A DNA stretch of 64,000 bases from Cruorifilaria tuberocauda (taxonomy: Eukaryota > Nematoda > Chromadorea > Rhabditida > Onchocercidae): positions 62,001 through 126,000 of the forward strand of contig JABVXU010000113.1 of assembly GCA_013365365.1 (NCBI GenBank), read 5' to 3'. The translations under genes and the position numbers were made by a program. Below, piece by piece: positions 13,087-27,000 of this stretch (the stretch's first letter is position 1; every line of letters starts with the position of its first letter). The notes under the pieces are model-generated. The model was not told the origin of the DNA. It worked only from the letters and a program-made list of their open reading frames with translations, and made no database searches.

Positions 13087-16000
13087 ATGAATGTAACAGA
13101 TGATTACGATCCGGATGTGTATAGTAAACCTAAATTTAATAGTACAGTATTGGGACCGGATGAGCAACCACATATACAGGAAGACAGCGAAAATATCAGG
13201 CGAAATGGTAATTATTATAAGTCTTTTCTTTTTTTCCTTCATATTTTCAGAAGTTTCTTGAGACTTGACTAAAAGATGTCAAATTTTTCTTTACAAATTG
13301 CAAATCTCAGTATTTTTTTAACACTAATAAACGTTTTAATTTAATTTCCATAATTAAGCTTTTATTCAGGCTTTTTTTTTGTATTTGGGCATTTTTCACA
13401 GTTTGATGAAAATTTTGCTCCTCTATCATTTCGTGCAAAATCTTTAGGTTAGAAATTGTGTTTACAGTTTTGAAATTATCTCCGATTCTGAGAGATCGAG
13501 TGAGGCTCATAAGTTCTAATATCAGTCCATGCTCAAAACGGCCGCACTTTTATGATTCCGAAGAGAGCTCAGAACTTCAAGATTATGTTACAAAGGTTCC
13601 TTTTGTTCGCTCAAAATTTCTTTTTTCTTTTAAATTAAGTTCATAAATGGTTATTTTAATTACATGCATGGTACGGGAAGGAAAATGCAAAAATCTGAAG
13701 AAAAGAATTTCTCTTGAATTTAGTCAGAATGTGCGCTACTTTTCTTTGACTGCTTTAATGAATTCTACGGTTGCATGCAAGAATTAGATATTCATATTTG
13801 AGAAAAAATCTTATGCTGAAACTATACCTTTGTTTCTGAAGTTTTATTAATATATTTGAATGAAACATTGGGAAATTTAAATAATTAACATTTCAATACT
13901 CTAAACTTTTTAACAGATATGTGGATAACTTTTTCGAAGATATCCTTGAAGTAAAGCAATTTTCAGGCCAAACGAATAAAGCTTGAAGAGGAAACGTCGT
14001 CATCATTCATAGGATCTAATTCTAAATTTGCTGAAGCTCATAAAGAAAATGTGGAAATAACGGTGTCGGAGTTGAACATTCTTTCTGAAAGATCAATTCA
14101 ACCGAAGTTAGTTGAAATTTATTCAGCTAAATGAAAAAGCACATTCAAGAACGTGGCTTCGTCGTAATTGTTAGAAATCCTTTTAAACTAACTTTAATTT
14201 TCCATAAACTATACAGCATAAATTTGCCCATTATTCTTAAGGAGTAATAGTACCGTACGTTCCCAAACAACAAATCCATTCGACAGTGATATTATGGGAA
14301 GCCTTTGTGCAACTACATACAGCCCAGGTCTTTTTAATCATTCTAAGGTTAATTTTCTTATTCGTATAGTCATTGTTTTAGATTTTATATCCTGTCAAAT
14401 TTTCTTACATATATTTGACCATTTTATTTTCCTTTTTGCTTTTCAGAAAAATGTAGGATGTCAAACTCCAAAAAAATCATTTAATTGGTCGATTGGTCAA
14501 TTAGCAGATTTTCATCCGGTGATTATTGACGAAACGACATCAGAGTGTCAAATATCGTTAGTTCTGATTCATTCTGCTTTCTAGATAGCTTCTTTTATTT
14601 TAAGTAAGATATCTAAAGATGGTTTTTTTCAGGAATCCGGTTGAGGAAGATCAAATTAATAATGAAGTTAACAAATTTTGGAAGTCCCAAAAATATGTGT
14701 TGCCATCTCCCTGCATTGTATGATTTCTTCATAATTAATGCTGATAAAAGATTGTTTTATATCCTATCGCATTAATAAGGTATTATCACAGTATATGAGG
14801 GCAGTTTTAATGTTACAGATGTTGCTCCAGTGATTCAAAAAAAATCTTAACACTTTTCTTTTATGAAGAATAAATCACAGGATTTTGATCACTAATTTCA
14901 TGTGATTTTGTTTACATTGGAAAAATTATCATCTTGATTAGTTTACATATCTAACGGAATCTTTTTTTCAGATTAAAAAATCGACTAATTCAGAACAAGA
15001 AAGTAGTCCAAGTTTGATGCAGAAATCGCGAGCTTCGGTATATCAAATTCACCTTTTACACAGTCCTAAAATATATATGTCAAAATATGGCATTACTCTT
15101 TGAGTATAATTGCTTTGTGCATAATAAGTTCCATTTTATGTATCGAAATTTGGGATAATGAATTTTCTTATGCTTAGAATAATATTAATTTTGCTTTTGC
15201 AAGCCTTTTGAGCTATTAAATACTGGATCGAATGTTAGATTTTTGTAGGTATCGGAATCTCCGCTAAATTTTCCAGTTGTAACTCGATCTACTGAAGCGC
15301 AGACTGCTCTTACATTCTCACCAAACTTTAATTTAACAAAATTTCTAGGTTGCATTTACTCATAACTTCCGAAGGCAAATGTGGAACTGTCTTACTTTCT
15401 AAAATTGCCTTATAAATTGAACTTTTTATACTATTTCTTTTTACGTATTATTATATTTTTACGTATTATATATTAAAACGAAATGACAAAAGTGATAGAA
15501 TCGAAATAATGTAGCAAATATTAGTTGTTATCATTACTTCATATCTAATATTGTTTTGACGTCGAAGTGCTTCATCCAGTACCACTAATAGTATCACTAA
15601 TTTATTAAATTTAATTTGTGTTTTATTTTGTGCTCTTTAAGGTAATTGCTTCCGCTATGAGGAAGATGAAGTGGCGATCTCTAAAGCGAATTTATTATCA
15701 AATGAATTGCGCCAATTGTCTTCCCAAGCAGATATCGACGATGAAAGTGGTGGATTGGCAGCAATGGCAACGGATCACTATTGCGATGAACGAGGACCCT
15801 TTAGACATGAACGTCCTGCATGGTACCACTCAGTAAGCTTGTTATACATCTATATTTCTCACTTATATTTCTGTGTCTCACAAATCATATTTCCCATCTA
15901 TTTTGCAATCGGGAGCAAAATTCAGCATCATACGGAAATGCATCTACTTATATGATCGGTATTATTTTTTGACTTTAAAGGAATGCAAAGAACCCTGCTT

Positions 16001-16163
16001 TTCCACTTCCTTAAATCAGCTTTTACTGCAGGATGATGAGATAATGTCACCAAGGAAAGTTTCACTGGATGGCATTGTGGGTCCAAATGAAAGAACTAAA
16101 GTCAGTGATCGCTTACTTTCCCCAGATATTTCGCCAATAAAAAATGATGGATTTCCCCTGTAA
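13087..16163 (+). CDS. spat-1: Bora / SPAT-1, activator of Polo-like kinase
   Basis: Bora is phosphorylated by cyclin-dependent kinase and then helps Aurora A activate Polo-like kinase 1 at mitotic entry; the worm ortholog SPAT-1 also links to embryo polarity. Ten exons: 13087-13207, 13468-13595, 13967-14106, 14242-14347, 14447-14556, 14633-14717, 14972-15037, 15249-15348, 15642-15832, 16032-16163. Product 392 residues, in phase throughout. Family signature seen in order: NPFDSD, TYSPGLF, FNWSIGQLADFHPV (human FRWSIDQ..NP), an acidic helix with VLPSPCI (human VPSPW), then RSTEAQTALTFSPNFNL. These are the conserved blocks of the N-terminal Bora region. The tail holds several SP sites (MSPRKVS, LLSPDISP), possible kinase sites. 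Start is the first Met. Overall similarity outside the blocks is low, as usual for Bora, but block order makes the call firm. Confidence 0.9.
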
Positions 16164-18237
16164 AGAAGTGAAGTGCTCTGGTACCGAGTTTCCAACGGAC
16201 TACTTAAGATTTATTATTTCTCATGTTATATTGGTAATTTGTTGATAAATATTGAGAGAATCATAACTAGTTATTATCGCTAATTTACTGCGGTATTGCA
16301 AAAAAATTTTTTTAAAGTATGTTTGATACATTTTTTAAAGCGATCTTTATATCCCATTGTTTCACTATTATTATTATTCATATCACTGATATTTTCTGAT
16401 GAAATAAATATTTGGATAAATAGTACCCTTCGTATATATACACAACTTTAGCGAAATTATTGCTTATATTTCAAATAAAAAAGGACGATGACAAAAAAAT
16501 CCCTCTTGAACAATTATTAATGATCGACGTGATAAATGATTTGGAAGGAACACCATGGCTCATTATGATACTGTGGAATTGCACGCTAACGGGATTTCGT
16601 TGCAGGAATTTGATACAAGTTACCACCAATTACAGAAACTTTTTGCACCAATCCACTCTATACTTTACTAGTGAAAAAATTTTCTGAGAATAATGCATTA
16701 GTAAACTTCAAAAGATAATATTTTACTTTTGCTCGATGATAAGATAACGTGAATAAATATGTGATTTCGTGAATAAATATGTGATTTATTATATTCTAGT
16801 TGTCAAAATAAAAATCTCAACAATATTTACTAAGCAGTTTAACTAAGATTTACAGTTGTTCATATAAATTACTGATACAGTCAAGGTGCAGTAATACCAG
16901 CATCATATACTGAAAAAGAAAAATGTATGCTTGCATATCAATTTTACGCAAATTAAATCACACCATCACTATATAGTGCCAGACGCTTCGGTGCACATGA
17001 AAAACTAAAATCAATTAAAACAGTTATAAAGAAGTGACCAAATCCTAACAGTTACAAAGTACTGCAAGATAATTCAATGTAAAAATTCAAATTATCAGAC
17101 AATAATTCATGCAAAACCAACATTTTATACATGAAGTCTATAATCACCCATGAGAATATTTGTATTTTGATGATGCTGCCTACCTTTTCGGTAACAATAA
17201 CTCCACATATCTTCCACTTTATTTAATATCCTGCAACAGTTTTTCTAATGTCACGTAAACCCGTACTAATATTCTTGACTACCAGCTAAAATAAATCTCA
17301 AAAAAAATTCTAACTTGGACCAAACAACATTAGGATACGCGTATTCATGCTTATAAAACTACTAATGAAAAGATAGAAAAAATTGAATGAATGCAAAAAT
17401 ATCGGCAGTACGAAATATAAAGCTTCTACAATCTACTATTTTCAATGAAATTAAACTAGCTTTAAAATAACTGAAGCAAGCGATAGCCAACAAACAGTCT
17501 TAACAATAGATAATTTTAAAGCCCATCAAGTCTATCTTGAAATAATGTTCTTCATCATTCTGATGATACCCCGTACTGCAAAAGAAATTTTTCTTACACA
17601 ACGTTACAAAATAAAGAACGTATTATCACCGGAGTAAACTTCAAAAGACTGCTTTTCAAGTTCCGGCATCACCTCACAAAAAGGGACAAAAAGAAATAGC
17701 TTCTCTTAATTTTAATTTAAATTACTTAACAGTGAAGATTAAGAGCAAATCAAACCTAGAACTAATGTGAGATTTTTAAAATCATAAGAAAAACCATATT
17801 CTTAATACGAAATAATTAAAGGCTGAACTGCTGGCACTTTGAAACAAAGGAAAGAGTTATGAAAATATCGAAGAGACACACGTAATGTAACCATATGCAT
17901 TCCCCTCCAATCATCCTCAATTTTTTATACAACACAAACACATTATTAAAAATATTGCTTAAGGAGACTATGATACAAACCGGTCAGTCAGTTGAACAGA
18001 ATCACCAATTCTTCTCTAATAAAACCCGCTTCCAGAAGACTAGATATGTTAATTCAAACTACAGTTCCACTGAGACTTACTGGTATCGGTGAATTCATCG
18101 AGTGCCGCTGAATCACTGCCTAAAATTTATTTTAATATTCATAAATAGAAATGATTTCATGTTATTCATTACCGAAGCAACTTCATTTTATACGAAAAAA
18201 TAATCTTATGTTCATCTTTTGAGTGAATAACTCATTT
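16164..18237. other. Intergenic: convergent 3' ends of bora and wdr-20
   Basis: About 2.1 kb. AATAAA-like signals occur at about 16403 on the plus strand and 18126-18131 on the minus strand, fitting poly(A) sites for bora and wdr-20. A short coding-like segment at 16460-16671 is listed separately. The rest is AT-rich without recognisable features. Confidence 0.5.
16555..16671 (+). CDS. Short open frame, function unknown
   Basis: A 38-codon frame beginning MAHYDTVELHANG and ending APIHSILY. Its mixed residue content (His, Tyr, Gln, Asp) is unlike the Lys/Asn/Ile/Phe noise of nearby non-coding DNA. The preceding 90 bases are open in another frame (KKDDDKKIPLEQLLMIDVIN), so the two pieces together may be an exon with a frame change, a decayed gene, or an alternative 3' end of bora. 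A TTGCAG acceptor-like site sits in the middle at about 16604. No family recognised. Confidence 0.2.
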   Translation: MAHYDTVELHANGISLQEFDTSYHQLQKLFAPIHSILY

Positions 18238-18743
18238 TTAAACATCTGCATCTGGCTGAATGCTGCATAAATCTAAAGAAATCAAAAAATCTAAAGTACA
18301 AGACCTAATATAAAAGATTTTTAGAAGATGATATTTAAGAAAACAATCAAAATATAAGTTTGCTCCTGAAATTTTCATGCAGAAAAAAAAGACTTCGTGA
18401 TCAATGAATGAACCTTGCCAGGTCGAGCCCAAGTCAATATGAAACCTTCTTGACATGCAGTTACCACGCAATCTTCACGAAATATCAATCCTGTTAACCG
18501 TTCATGAGCGATTTTCTTGCATATCAGTGGTTCAATTATCGCTATTTCTTCCATTCGTGGGCACACCGGTGTTCCCAAAAATTTTGCTGAATTCTCTTTA
18601 TCTTTTTCGTTCGTTATAGTAGTCGAGTGATTTCTATTCCATCTGTAAGAAAGGTGAGAATTTCTAAATTCGCTTTTCACATATTTCAACACATACAAGT
18701 GGACTGTAGTTGATCTGGTATTGTCTTTCTGTCTCTTCATTTT

Positions 18744-18779
<36 letters not shown>

Positions 18780-21700
18780 ACTTACCTATCATGTGAACCA
18801 CCAGTTAACTTTGCAGCAAAACTAAAACCGCGTTTGTGTTTTTTCTCTTTGCCATGTGATCGTTCTCGAACATCAATAGTAGCAGGTTTTGAAGATTCCA
18901 AAGCTGTACACATTACCATATTCTGCATATTAAATGAATAAGTATTAAAAAAAAAGTAATGTAATGCACCTCTTCACTTTTTTTTGTTTTTTGTTTTTGC
19001 CTTCACTAAAATATTAATCAGTAAATCATATTATGCAATTTTTATTTAAGAAACCTGGTCAGTTCCAATTGAAATAACAGTTGATGCACGATGCTTTTGA
19101 ATAGAAGCTGCTTGCCTCAGCACACTCTCTGTTAAATCCCATAAACATAACTGTGTATCGTGACCCACCGAACCAATTCTGAAAATGAAAAAATATATGA
19201 AATGATCAGAAAGACGAAAAAGAGCAGGATGAATGAATGTTATTTGTTAAAATCGGCTAAAAAAAAATGGATCTTAAATAAACTTCCTACAGATTTTGAT
19301 ATGCTGCCAATTAGTATTATGAGTCATTTAGATAGCCTTTACTTATCTTTATTTTGAGAAGATACTTTTTATTCTGACTATATTCGACTGGAGTAAATAA
19401 TACGATATTTCAAGAAGCTTTAGCCTTATCATAAGAATCAAATCTAACACAAAAAATCGCACATTAAATGGAACATTTGAAAATCAAAGCTAGCGTCTTG
19501 TATGGAAGAAATGTAAATGAATGAAACCCACCTGTAGGTGACACCCATATTGGTATAAGCGCTACCAGTAACAGATAATAAAGAAAGAGAATCTTTCCGT
19601 GCTCGCGTTTGAACGCTTGACTGTATTCCACCTCGAACACTAGGTACTGAATTATCAGCTGCAATATTTCTGCTCGTATCTCTCTTAAACTATGCCTAAT
19701 TATATTTATACCATACAATTTTATCACAGATTTATAGCATAAAATGTCTCCAATAAAATATGTTTTCAAACTTGAAATCATAAAACTATAAGAAAAAAAT
19801 TATTCAGGCGAAATAAGAGTTTCTAAGACGGTCATTTTTTCAAATAAATCAATGCATCAAAACTTATAAAAGTATTTATTATTACTATGATATATTTCAT
19901 CAGTATTAGTACAATTATTCAAGTTAATGCAGCCTGTCATATATTCAATACTTAATTTTTATTTCTATTGAATTATTTGAGGATATGGGAACAAAAATTC
20001 AAACAGTATAGGAAGCATTAAGTAGTTAAATTATTCATTAAAACATACTGGAATTCTTTAATGAGGATAATGGTAAAGACGCTGAAGTCGATTGCAAATC
20101 AGTAAAAGATGATGGCCCGTTGAACTGCACATTATTGATAAATATACGATTAACTGACCGTGCATTTGAGTCTATTTAAACAAATAATTACACATTTTGT
20201 CATATTCCTCATTATTATTATCACCCAGAGAGGCAACTTTTAATGTAAATTATTTCCCACATCTATTCCCACATTATATGATCTTCAACGAAAATGAACT
20301 TGCAAATACAGTACAGTATACGGAGAGGACATGTTGAAGGCATAAATATTTGTAGAATTTCAGTTGAATACATTAATGTATAGAACTTGTAAAAAACTGA
20401 ATTTTTCCGAAGAAAATCTGACAAAAATAACCAACTTTTAAATAATGTATCGTTATTTAAATTTGATGGTTGCAAATCTTCTTCAGAACCAAGATCAACT
20501 GGAATATTTGAGTGACCGACAGTATCCGCTGTACAAGATGTATAAGGATCGAAGGCCACCTAAAATTTACGAACTTAAGTAAGAATACAATAATATAAAA
20601 TATGTACAGTTTTGTTTAACATGTTTTAAGCTACGTCAGTAATAAGAAACCAATAATTTTAGTAAGTAAATTAAAAATTAATAGGATTTCATGCAAAAAA
20701 AATATTACAATATATTTTCAAGCGTTCAAAAGCATTCAAGTTAATAAAAATCAATGATTTTGTAGATAAAATTACAGAGCATTTTTCACATTTTCACATT
20801 CCTTAAAAAAAATGGAGGAAATGAAGAACTCACTTTAGAAATCCAACTTCTGTGTCCTTGTCCACGACAAACGACTCGCTTTTCTATGACCGAATAAACA
20901 GTTATTAGATCATCTTCACCACCAGTAACAATATAGCGTGCATCAGGACTCCACGCTAAACAAAGTAGTCCACCAAAATAGGATTTCATATAAGCCAGTA
21001 ATTCCATTGCATGATAATTAAAAATTCGTAAAAAACCATCCTAAAAGTGGAAGATGAAGTTAAGGAAATAATTGAATTATTACAATAAACTAACTCTTTA
21101 TTATCTGGTTAATATACACAATCATTCATTAATATGTAAGTTATAAATCCTGTAAAAGTTATGCCTTCATAGGATGAAAAAAATTAGCATGTTGATGCGA
21201 AAAGGATATGAAAACAGCAAATGTAAATTAATTTCAGTTATTCGTTAGTCATTATTCACCTGGCTGACCGTAGCAAGCAATTTTGTATCATCATTAGGAG
21301 AGAATGCAAATTCATGAAGTGTGCCGCTTCCAACAGCCCAACGATAAACTGGATTTCTTGATGTTTTAGTTTTACATGTATAAATTGTATATCCGTCTCC
21401 CTAAAATTGATGCATAAATTCACTCTATCCATCCTCTCATTATGATGATGACTCAGTGGTCATTTTTCTCATGATTACACAAAAATATTGGAAATTACCT
21501 GCTTGAAAATTTGGTAAACAGGAGGTGACTGATTACAAGGTAAATTCTCGTTGTATAGATATGCATTACCACTAGTATGAGAAGCCAGAAAACATTGCTG
21601 CTGGCCTAAAATTACTTTTTTTGGAGGATGTGAATATCTGCAATTTCTAGTTTCAACAACTAGCACTTTTCTTAAATAAAGTCGAGAAGTATACATAGTC

Positions 21701-24026
21701 AAAAATTTTTTCCTTGAATTTTAATTTAAATAGCAAAAAAATTTTTTTCAGAAATGCATACCGGGGATCCATTTCAAGCAAGTTACTGCAGTTTTGTCAA
21801 TTAATCTATCTTCATTGTACAACCGACTGATTTGTAAGTCGTTTCGAAATGGATCAATTAACTGAATTTGTCCAGCAGAGAAACCGATTATCAAGCTGTA
21901 AATAATCATCTATCACTTCTTATTTTCAGTCTTTTATTCTATTTGGTTAACGACTCCAGTCATTCTGATGTAGTAAGAAAATAAGTTACTTTGAAAAGTT
22001 CATTTTGATGATATGGCACAAACTTTGTGTTAACAAATACAATAAAACCCTATAGGATTTCATTTACCTAACTAATAGCTTAAAACAAGAGAATGGATTA
22101 GAATGGACTCTTTTTGTTCAATGCTGATATCAAAATCTGATAGAGTTGCGCTGAAACGAAATAGTCCCGGCAGAAATGAATATATAGTCAATATATGCAA
22201 GGATTAAACAAAAAATAGGGCAAAGCTTACGAAGTACTTCTTTCTAAAAATAACAGAAGTGAAGTAGAAAGTAGAAAGCAATTTTCAAAAAATATAAATT
22301 ACAATAAATAATTCTGCAACAAATATATCTGTCTTTGTAAGTGACTGCTAGATCAAGAGAGTATTTACGTTTCAGGGAGATTTGAATTATTAGTGGATTG
22401 AGCAGAAAAAGGGAACTAACGGCACAAGAAATCACAAATATTAGTTCTAATTCAAGCAGAATGATCCTATTAATCAAATCATATAAACATATGAACTGAT
22501 ACAAGTTTAGTCGTTTTAACACAAGAATTGTAAGAAAAAAAAATTGGGAAAAATTAAATATCAGTTGCAAGCTTGCTAAAGCCGCCCAATCATTTTGATT
22601 TCATAATTGAATTAGTTACGTTAAATATCAGGCATAAAATAATTCTTATATATTTTTTCATAATGTGAAGAATAAAAGTGAAAGGCGAAAATGTCAAAAA
22701 GTAAATGCTCATACAAACAAATAATTTATATCAATGCTATTCTCATGTCGCCTCTAAATGTAGACAGTAACACGATGGTTATACAGAACTAAAAATGCTT
22801 CATACACCTATTACTGTTTATTATGCATAATGTATGATGACATATATAAATATACTTAATGCAAAAAATCAAAAACATAAAAATTATTAATTTAACAAAA
22901 ATAATACAGAGAAATTAAAATGACCTGCACGAAGTTGTGGTAGCAGTTTCTTGATTGAAATCATGCGATGTAGGATAAGTACCTTTGTATACTCGCTTAT
23001 CAATTGGCTTATTCAAATCAACTGCACTTTGAATACCTCTAAACAATTAATTCATATTTTCTTAATAAGAACGATTATCTACATTCAATAATATTTGATA
23101 ATTTAATAAATCCAAAATCAGTGGGAAAGCTATAGCAATAACTTTTTTAATCAAACTTCTGAAATATCGGTGTTTAAATTAAGATACAAAAGTCCTATAG
23201 AAGAACTGTCGATAAGTTTAATAAAAGTAAAATAATCAGAATCGAATCAAAACACTACCGATAAACGAAAACATATAATTCGCGGCCAACATTGAAGCAT
23301 ATTCGATCGTTATTAGTGTTTAAATCAGAGTCCGAATAGGCAGGAGAATCACTTTCATCGAGATTATGCTCCATTTCGGTATCTAACGTCAAATTTCGCA
23401 GTGTTGGTATGCTACCGTTCAACATCATATTACCAACAGTCTGATGTTGTTGTGATGTGGACGCTGTCGGATGGATAGTTAAAAAGGATACTCGAACAGG
23501 TGCGTTGCCCATATTATTACCACCCTGATGACAGAAACAGTTGAAATTTGGCTTTTCAGAAGTGATAGTTGTAATTTTATTCATATTCAAAGTTACAAAT
23601 CTTCAAAAAATCAGCAACTGAGAACAATGTAACCCAAAATACAGTGTAATAATGAGTCCTCAATGACTCTAATGGGTCCTGTAGTTGTTTACAAAAATTC
23701 ACTTTCTTCAAAAGATTTAAATGAAGAAAATTAATCATTGCGCTCTTTTTCATTATGTTCATTTCAATTTCCGTACAAAATGAACATAATTTCGTGATAA
23801 ATTTCGATATCGTGCATAAGTGCTTAAAATTAAATTAATAAAAAACCTGATTTAAGGCGACACGATTTGGCCGTGAGTATTCTGAAAGGGTCATTTGCCT
23901 ATAAACACCTTCACGTGTAATGAAATGAGTTTTGAGGTCTTCCTTAGTCGTATTCAGTTGTTGAACGGATGATGAGTCAAGCGCGCTCCCGGCGGCTAAC
24001 TGACTGCTCGTATTCATTGTATACAT
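18238..24026 (-). CDS. wdr-20: WD-repeat protein WDR20
   Basis: WDR20 is a beta-propeller partner of the deubiquitinases USP12/USP46, raising their activity. Fourteen exons: 23847-24026, 23259-23524, 22925-23038, 21762-21895, 21499-21605, 21260-21400, 20834-21040, 20436-20559, 20049-20171, 19532-19658, 19055-19178, 18786-18922, 18414-18642, 18238-18255. Product 676 residues (human about 569). Matches along the whole family: THFITREGVYRQMTLSEYS, SRPNRVALNQ, CFNVGRELYVFVY, IIGFSAGQIQLIDP, SHTSGNAYLYN, MKSYFGGLLCLAWSPDARY, VTGGEDDLITVYS, VAFDPYT, VGHDTQLCLWDLT, KFLGTPVCPRME, EPLICKKIAHERLTGLIF. Extra length comes from Ser/Thr-rich N-terminal and loop segments. The last exon, coding PDADV, is the weakest part; other acceptors nearby give other short tails. 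A poly(A) signal lies about 110 bases after the stop. Start is the first of two close Met codons. Confidence 0.93.
18748..18774. repeat. (AT)n microsatellite
   Basis: An uninterrupted run of about 13 AT units inside a small wdr-20 intron, ending 11 bases from the exon 18786-18922 donor on the minus strand. Confidence 0.9.
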
Positions 24027-27000
24027 ACATCAAATTTTCGCAATCTTTCAAGTCCTATAATTAAGTTCTTTAGATTGAAATTTTACTGATAAATTAATTT
24101 GCTTAGAAAATATATTTGTGCTTAACAAACAATATTAAGAACCTAATAAAGTAATTTGATCTACGAATGATAAATAATCAATAAATGCTAATTTGAAGCT
24201 CATGTAGCTAAAAAAGCCTGACAAAAAATTCAAAAAATTTAAACGTATGTCTGTATATGAGAAAAATATTTTTCATCATCACCATCTATGTAATATCAAC
24301 AATACCAAAAATAACAATAATAACAACTACTAACTTTAATACTTTGTTTAATTTACCAACACTCTCACTCCGCCTGTCAATTCTTCTTGTCTTATTTGTT
24401 TATTTTAACTTAATTCGAAGATAATTTTATAAACGATGTAATCAAAATAAAGAAGTGAATGAAAAAATAAACTAACGAAAAAATAACTGACATATAAACG
24501 TTGTAGTTCATGAAGCACCATAACGATCCCGCATTTCATAGAAACATTTTACTGCTCTTCAAACAATCTTTATATCCATTTGATGTTGATACCCTTCTTC
24601 TCTTCTGTTGCTTATGTTTTCTACTTGTTATCACAGCGCTGTTATACTATTAGTTGTTCCCTTTTATTACTTCTAAATGTGCTATTTTCATCCCAATCTA
24701 ATTTCCTGTCTCGAAGTAGCCGTAGTTGCATCAAAAAGCTAAAATATGCTTACAAAGAAACATTAACGAGCCTTATTCTAACTAAATTTAACCAAAAGTT
24801 CAATATTCTTATATCAGCAGATTACAAGGGAATAATTTGAAACATTTATTTTTCTTTTCTTATTTTCTCGTCATTTTTTTTCACTTCGCAATTTCATTTC
24901 ATAAAAAAACATTGCAAAATTCGCGAAAAAGAGAGTAAGGGAGTGGAGGAAAAATAACATTATATTATAGAAAAGATAACTTTGAAAATGAATTCCATTC
25001 CTGATTATTATAAATCAATAAAAACATGAAAACTGTGGACAAAAACTAGAACATAAAAATGAAAGTTGAAATTCTGAAAAAAACTGGAATTATAAAGGAT
25101 TAAGTATAATTTGCAAAATTTCTTGGAACATTGTATAAGATTATTGCAAAAAAATTAAAAAAGTATGTAAAAGAAGCCAACCATTACTAACTTACTTCAG
25201 ATCCCAAAATAATATTTACCTCCTACTAAAGTTCAGACAAAGCATTTCATTCATTCTAAACTTATAGCAATCAGGATGCACCAATTTTGGAAACATGAAT
25301 TATGCATATTGAGAAAATAACTTCACACTTATTAAGATAATTATTGATTTAACTTTCTCAATATATTCGTTCATTTTTGATGACCAAAATTTATAATTAA
25401 AATTAGAAAACCTTCCAAATTATTCAAGACAAATTGATATCTACAAGGAAAAATCATTCGAAAAATGGAAATTAAGTTCTCAGAGAAAAAAATATATTTC
25501 AAATATGATCATTTCAATAGCTTGCTGATTAAACACTGAAACAAAGCGATCATTCGTAATCCTGAATATGAAACATGCCGTTACTGCTCACCCTCTTCCT
25601 TACAAAATGTTAAAAATAAGATGATTGGTCAACAACTTGCGATAATCATGCAATAAAGAGATGTAAAGAGTTGACCCACTGGATGACCTCATCGGTAACG
25701 ACCTGATTCCGGCGAGTACCACACCTTAATCATCATTTACGAACAGAGACAAACCAAAACAATTATGAAATTTTCAATCCCAGTGAGGATTATTAATATT
25801 GAAGATTTTGTTTGGAAATTTCCAGGTGCATTCATGTTAGCTTAGCCTCACTATAAATTGGCGTCTGATTTGGCGTCTTCAATACGCTATTCATACTCGC
25901 TATGGAAAAGTTTAACTTACATAAAAGTAATTTGAATTTGATCAAAATTATATTCATTTACAGTAGAAGGAGCAGATGGCTAATGAAAATTCTCGAGATC
26001 TTTTTTTATCTTTCATGTGTTATTTACATTCGATGCGACAATAATGCATGTTTGATTTCGTGCATTTACGTCTATTTTACGTAACAGTAATATACGTGAT
26101 TCTACGTGATATATGATTGGTACGAGGAGAAGCATGTTTAACAAGTAACTTGGATTTCTGGATATCTTTTTTTTATATTTAAATAGTTTGTATTAGTTAT
26201 ATTTTCTGGATGAAATAGTGTATTCAAGTAAACTCGTAATTTTTCCACTCGTATTTTCCGTGACATGCATTTTGTAGATGGCGTACGTCAAAGATATATC
26301 CAGTAGCAATAATAATATTTATTTCACTATTGTAATTCTAACTTCCAGCTGTCATTGATTTCATCGAAAAGATTGATCGAAAGGTGAAACACAAAACAGA
26401 CAATAACTGTCATGTAATTTATTTTGTCTTTTACTTAGTTCTTATATTAAAGTACACAAAAATCAATCATCAAAGATCTAAAAGAAAAAAAGTTAGTTTC
26501 CGGTAAATAATATAATCAATAAATTGCAAAATTTGTTATTTAAGCAATATTTGCACTTTTTCTCTCTTCTAGCACTTATCTTCCATGCTCATTCTTTCGT
26601 TTGTTTACTTATTTACTTTAGAAATGAATACTTTCTAAATGCTAACTAAATACCTTATTTTCCATGACAATAAATGATTACTAAAATATATTTCCATATA
26701 AATTTCATAAATATTTAACGAAAAGAAAAAATGACAACAAAAGTTTTTGAAAAATAAACGAAAATTTGTTTGTTTAGAATATTTCACATCGATAATATCA
26801 ATATTCTTTATTAAATGAATGAATATTAATGATAATAAATAGATAGAGAAATGCGATAAATCTTTCAAATTTCTAAAAATCTCTTTCGCCTTTTTTTTTT
26901 TCAATCCAAATTTTAAAAGTTAAAAGGAAAAAAAAAAGCAATTTCTGCCATTTTAATTATTATCATGATGAATGAATGCTGAAATGAATTCGATTGCTGA

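Noticed and set aside
22083..22150. Possible extra wdr-20 exon (AATLSDFDISIEQ-like)
   Set aside because: It has an acceptor, but including it gives a stop or an insertion of about 25 residues. Joining 22925 directly to 21895 gives HDFNQETATTTSCSLIIGFS, exactly the human WDR20 length.
25600..25745. Possible tRNA or snRNA gene in the GC-richer patch
   Set aside because: No cloverleaf, no GTTCRA-type B box in the right place, and no Sm-site pattern could be seen.
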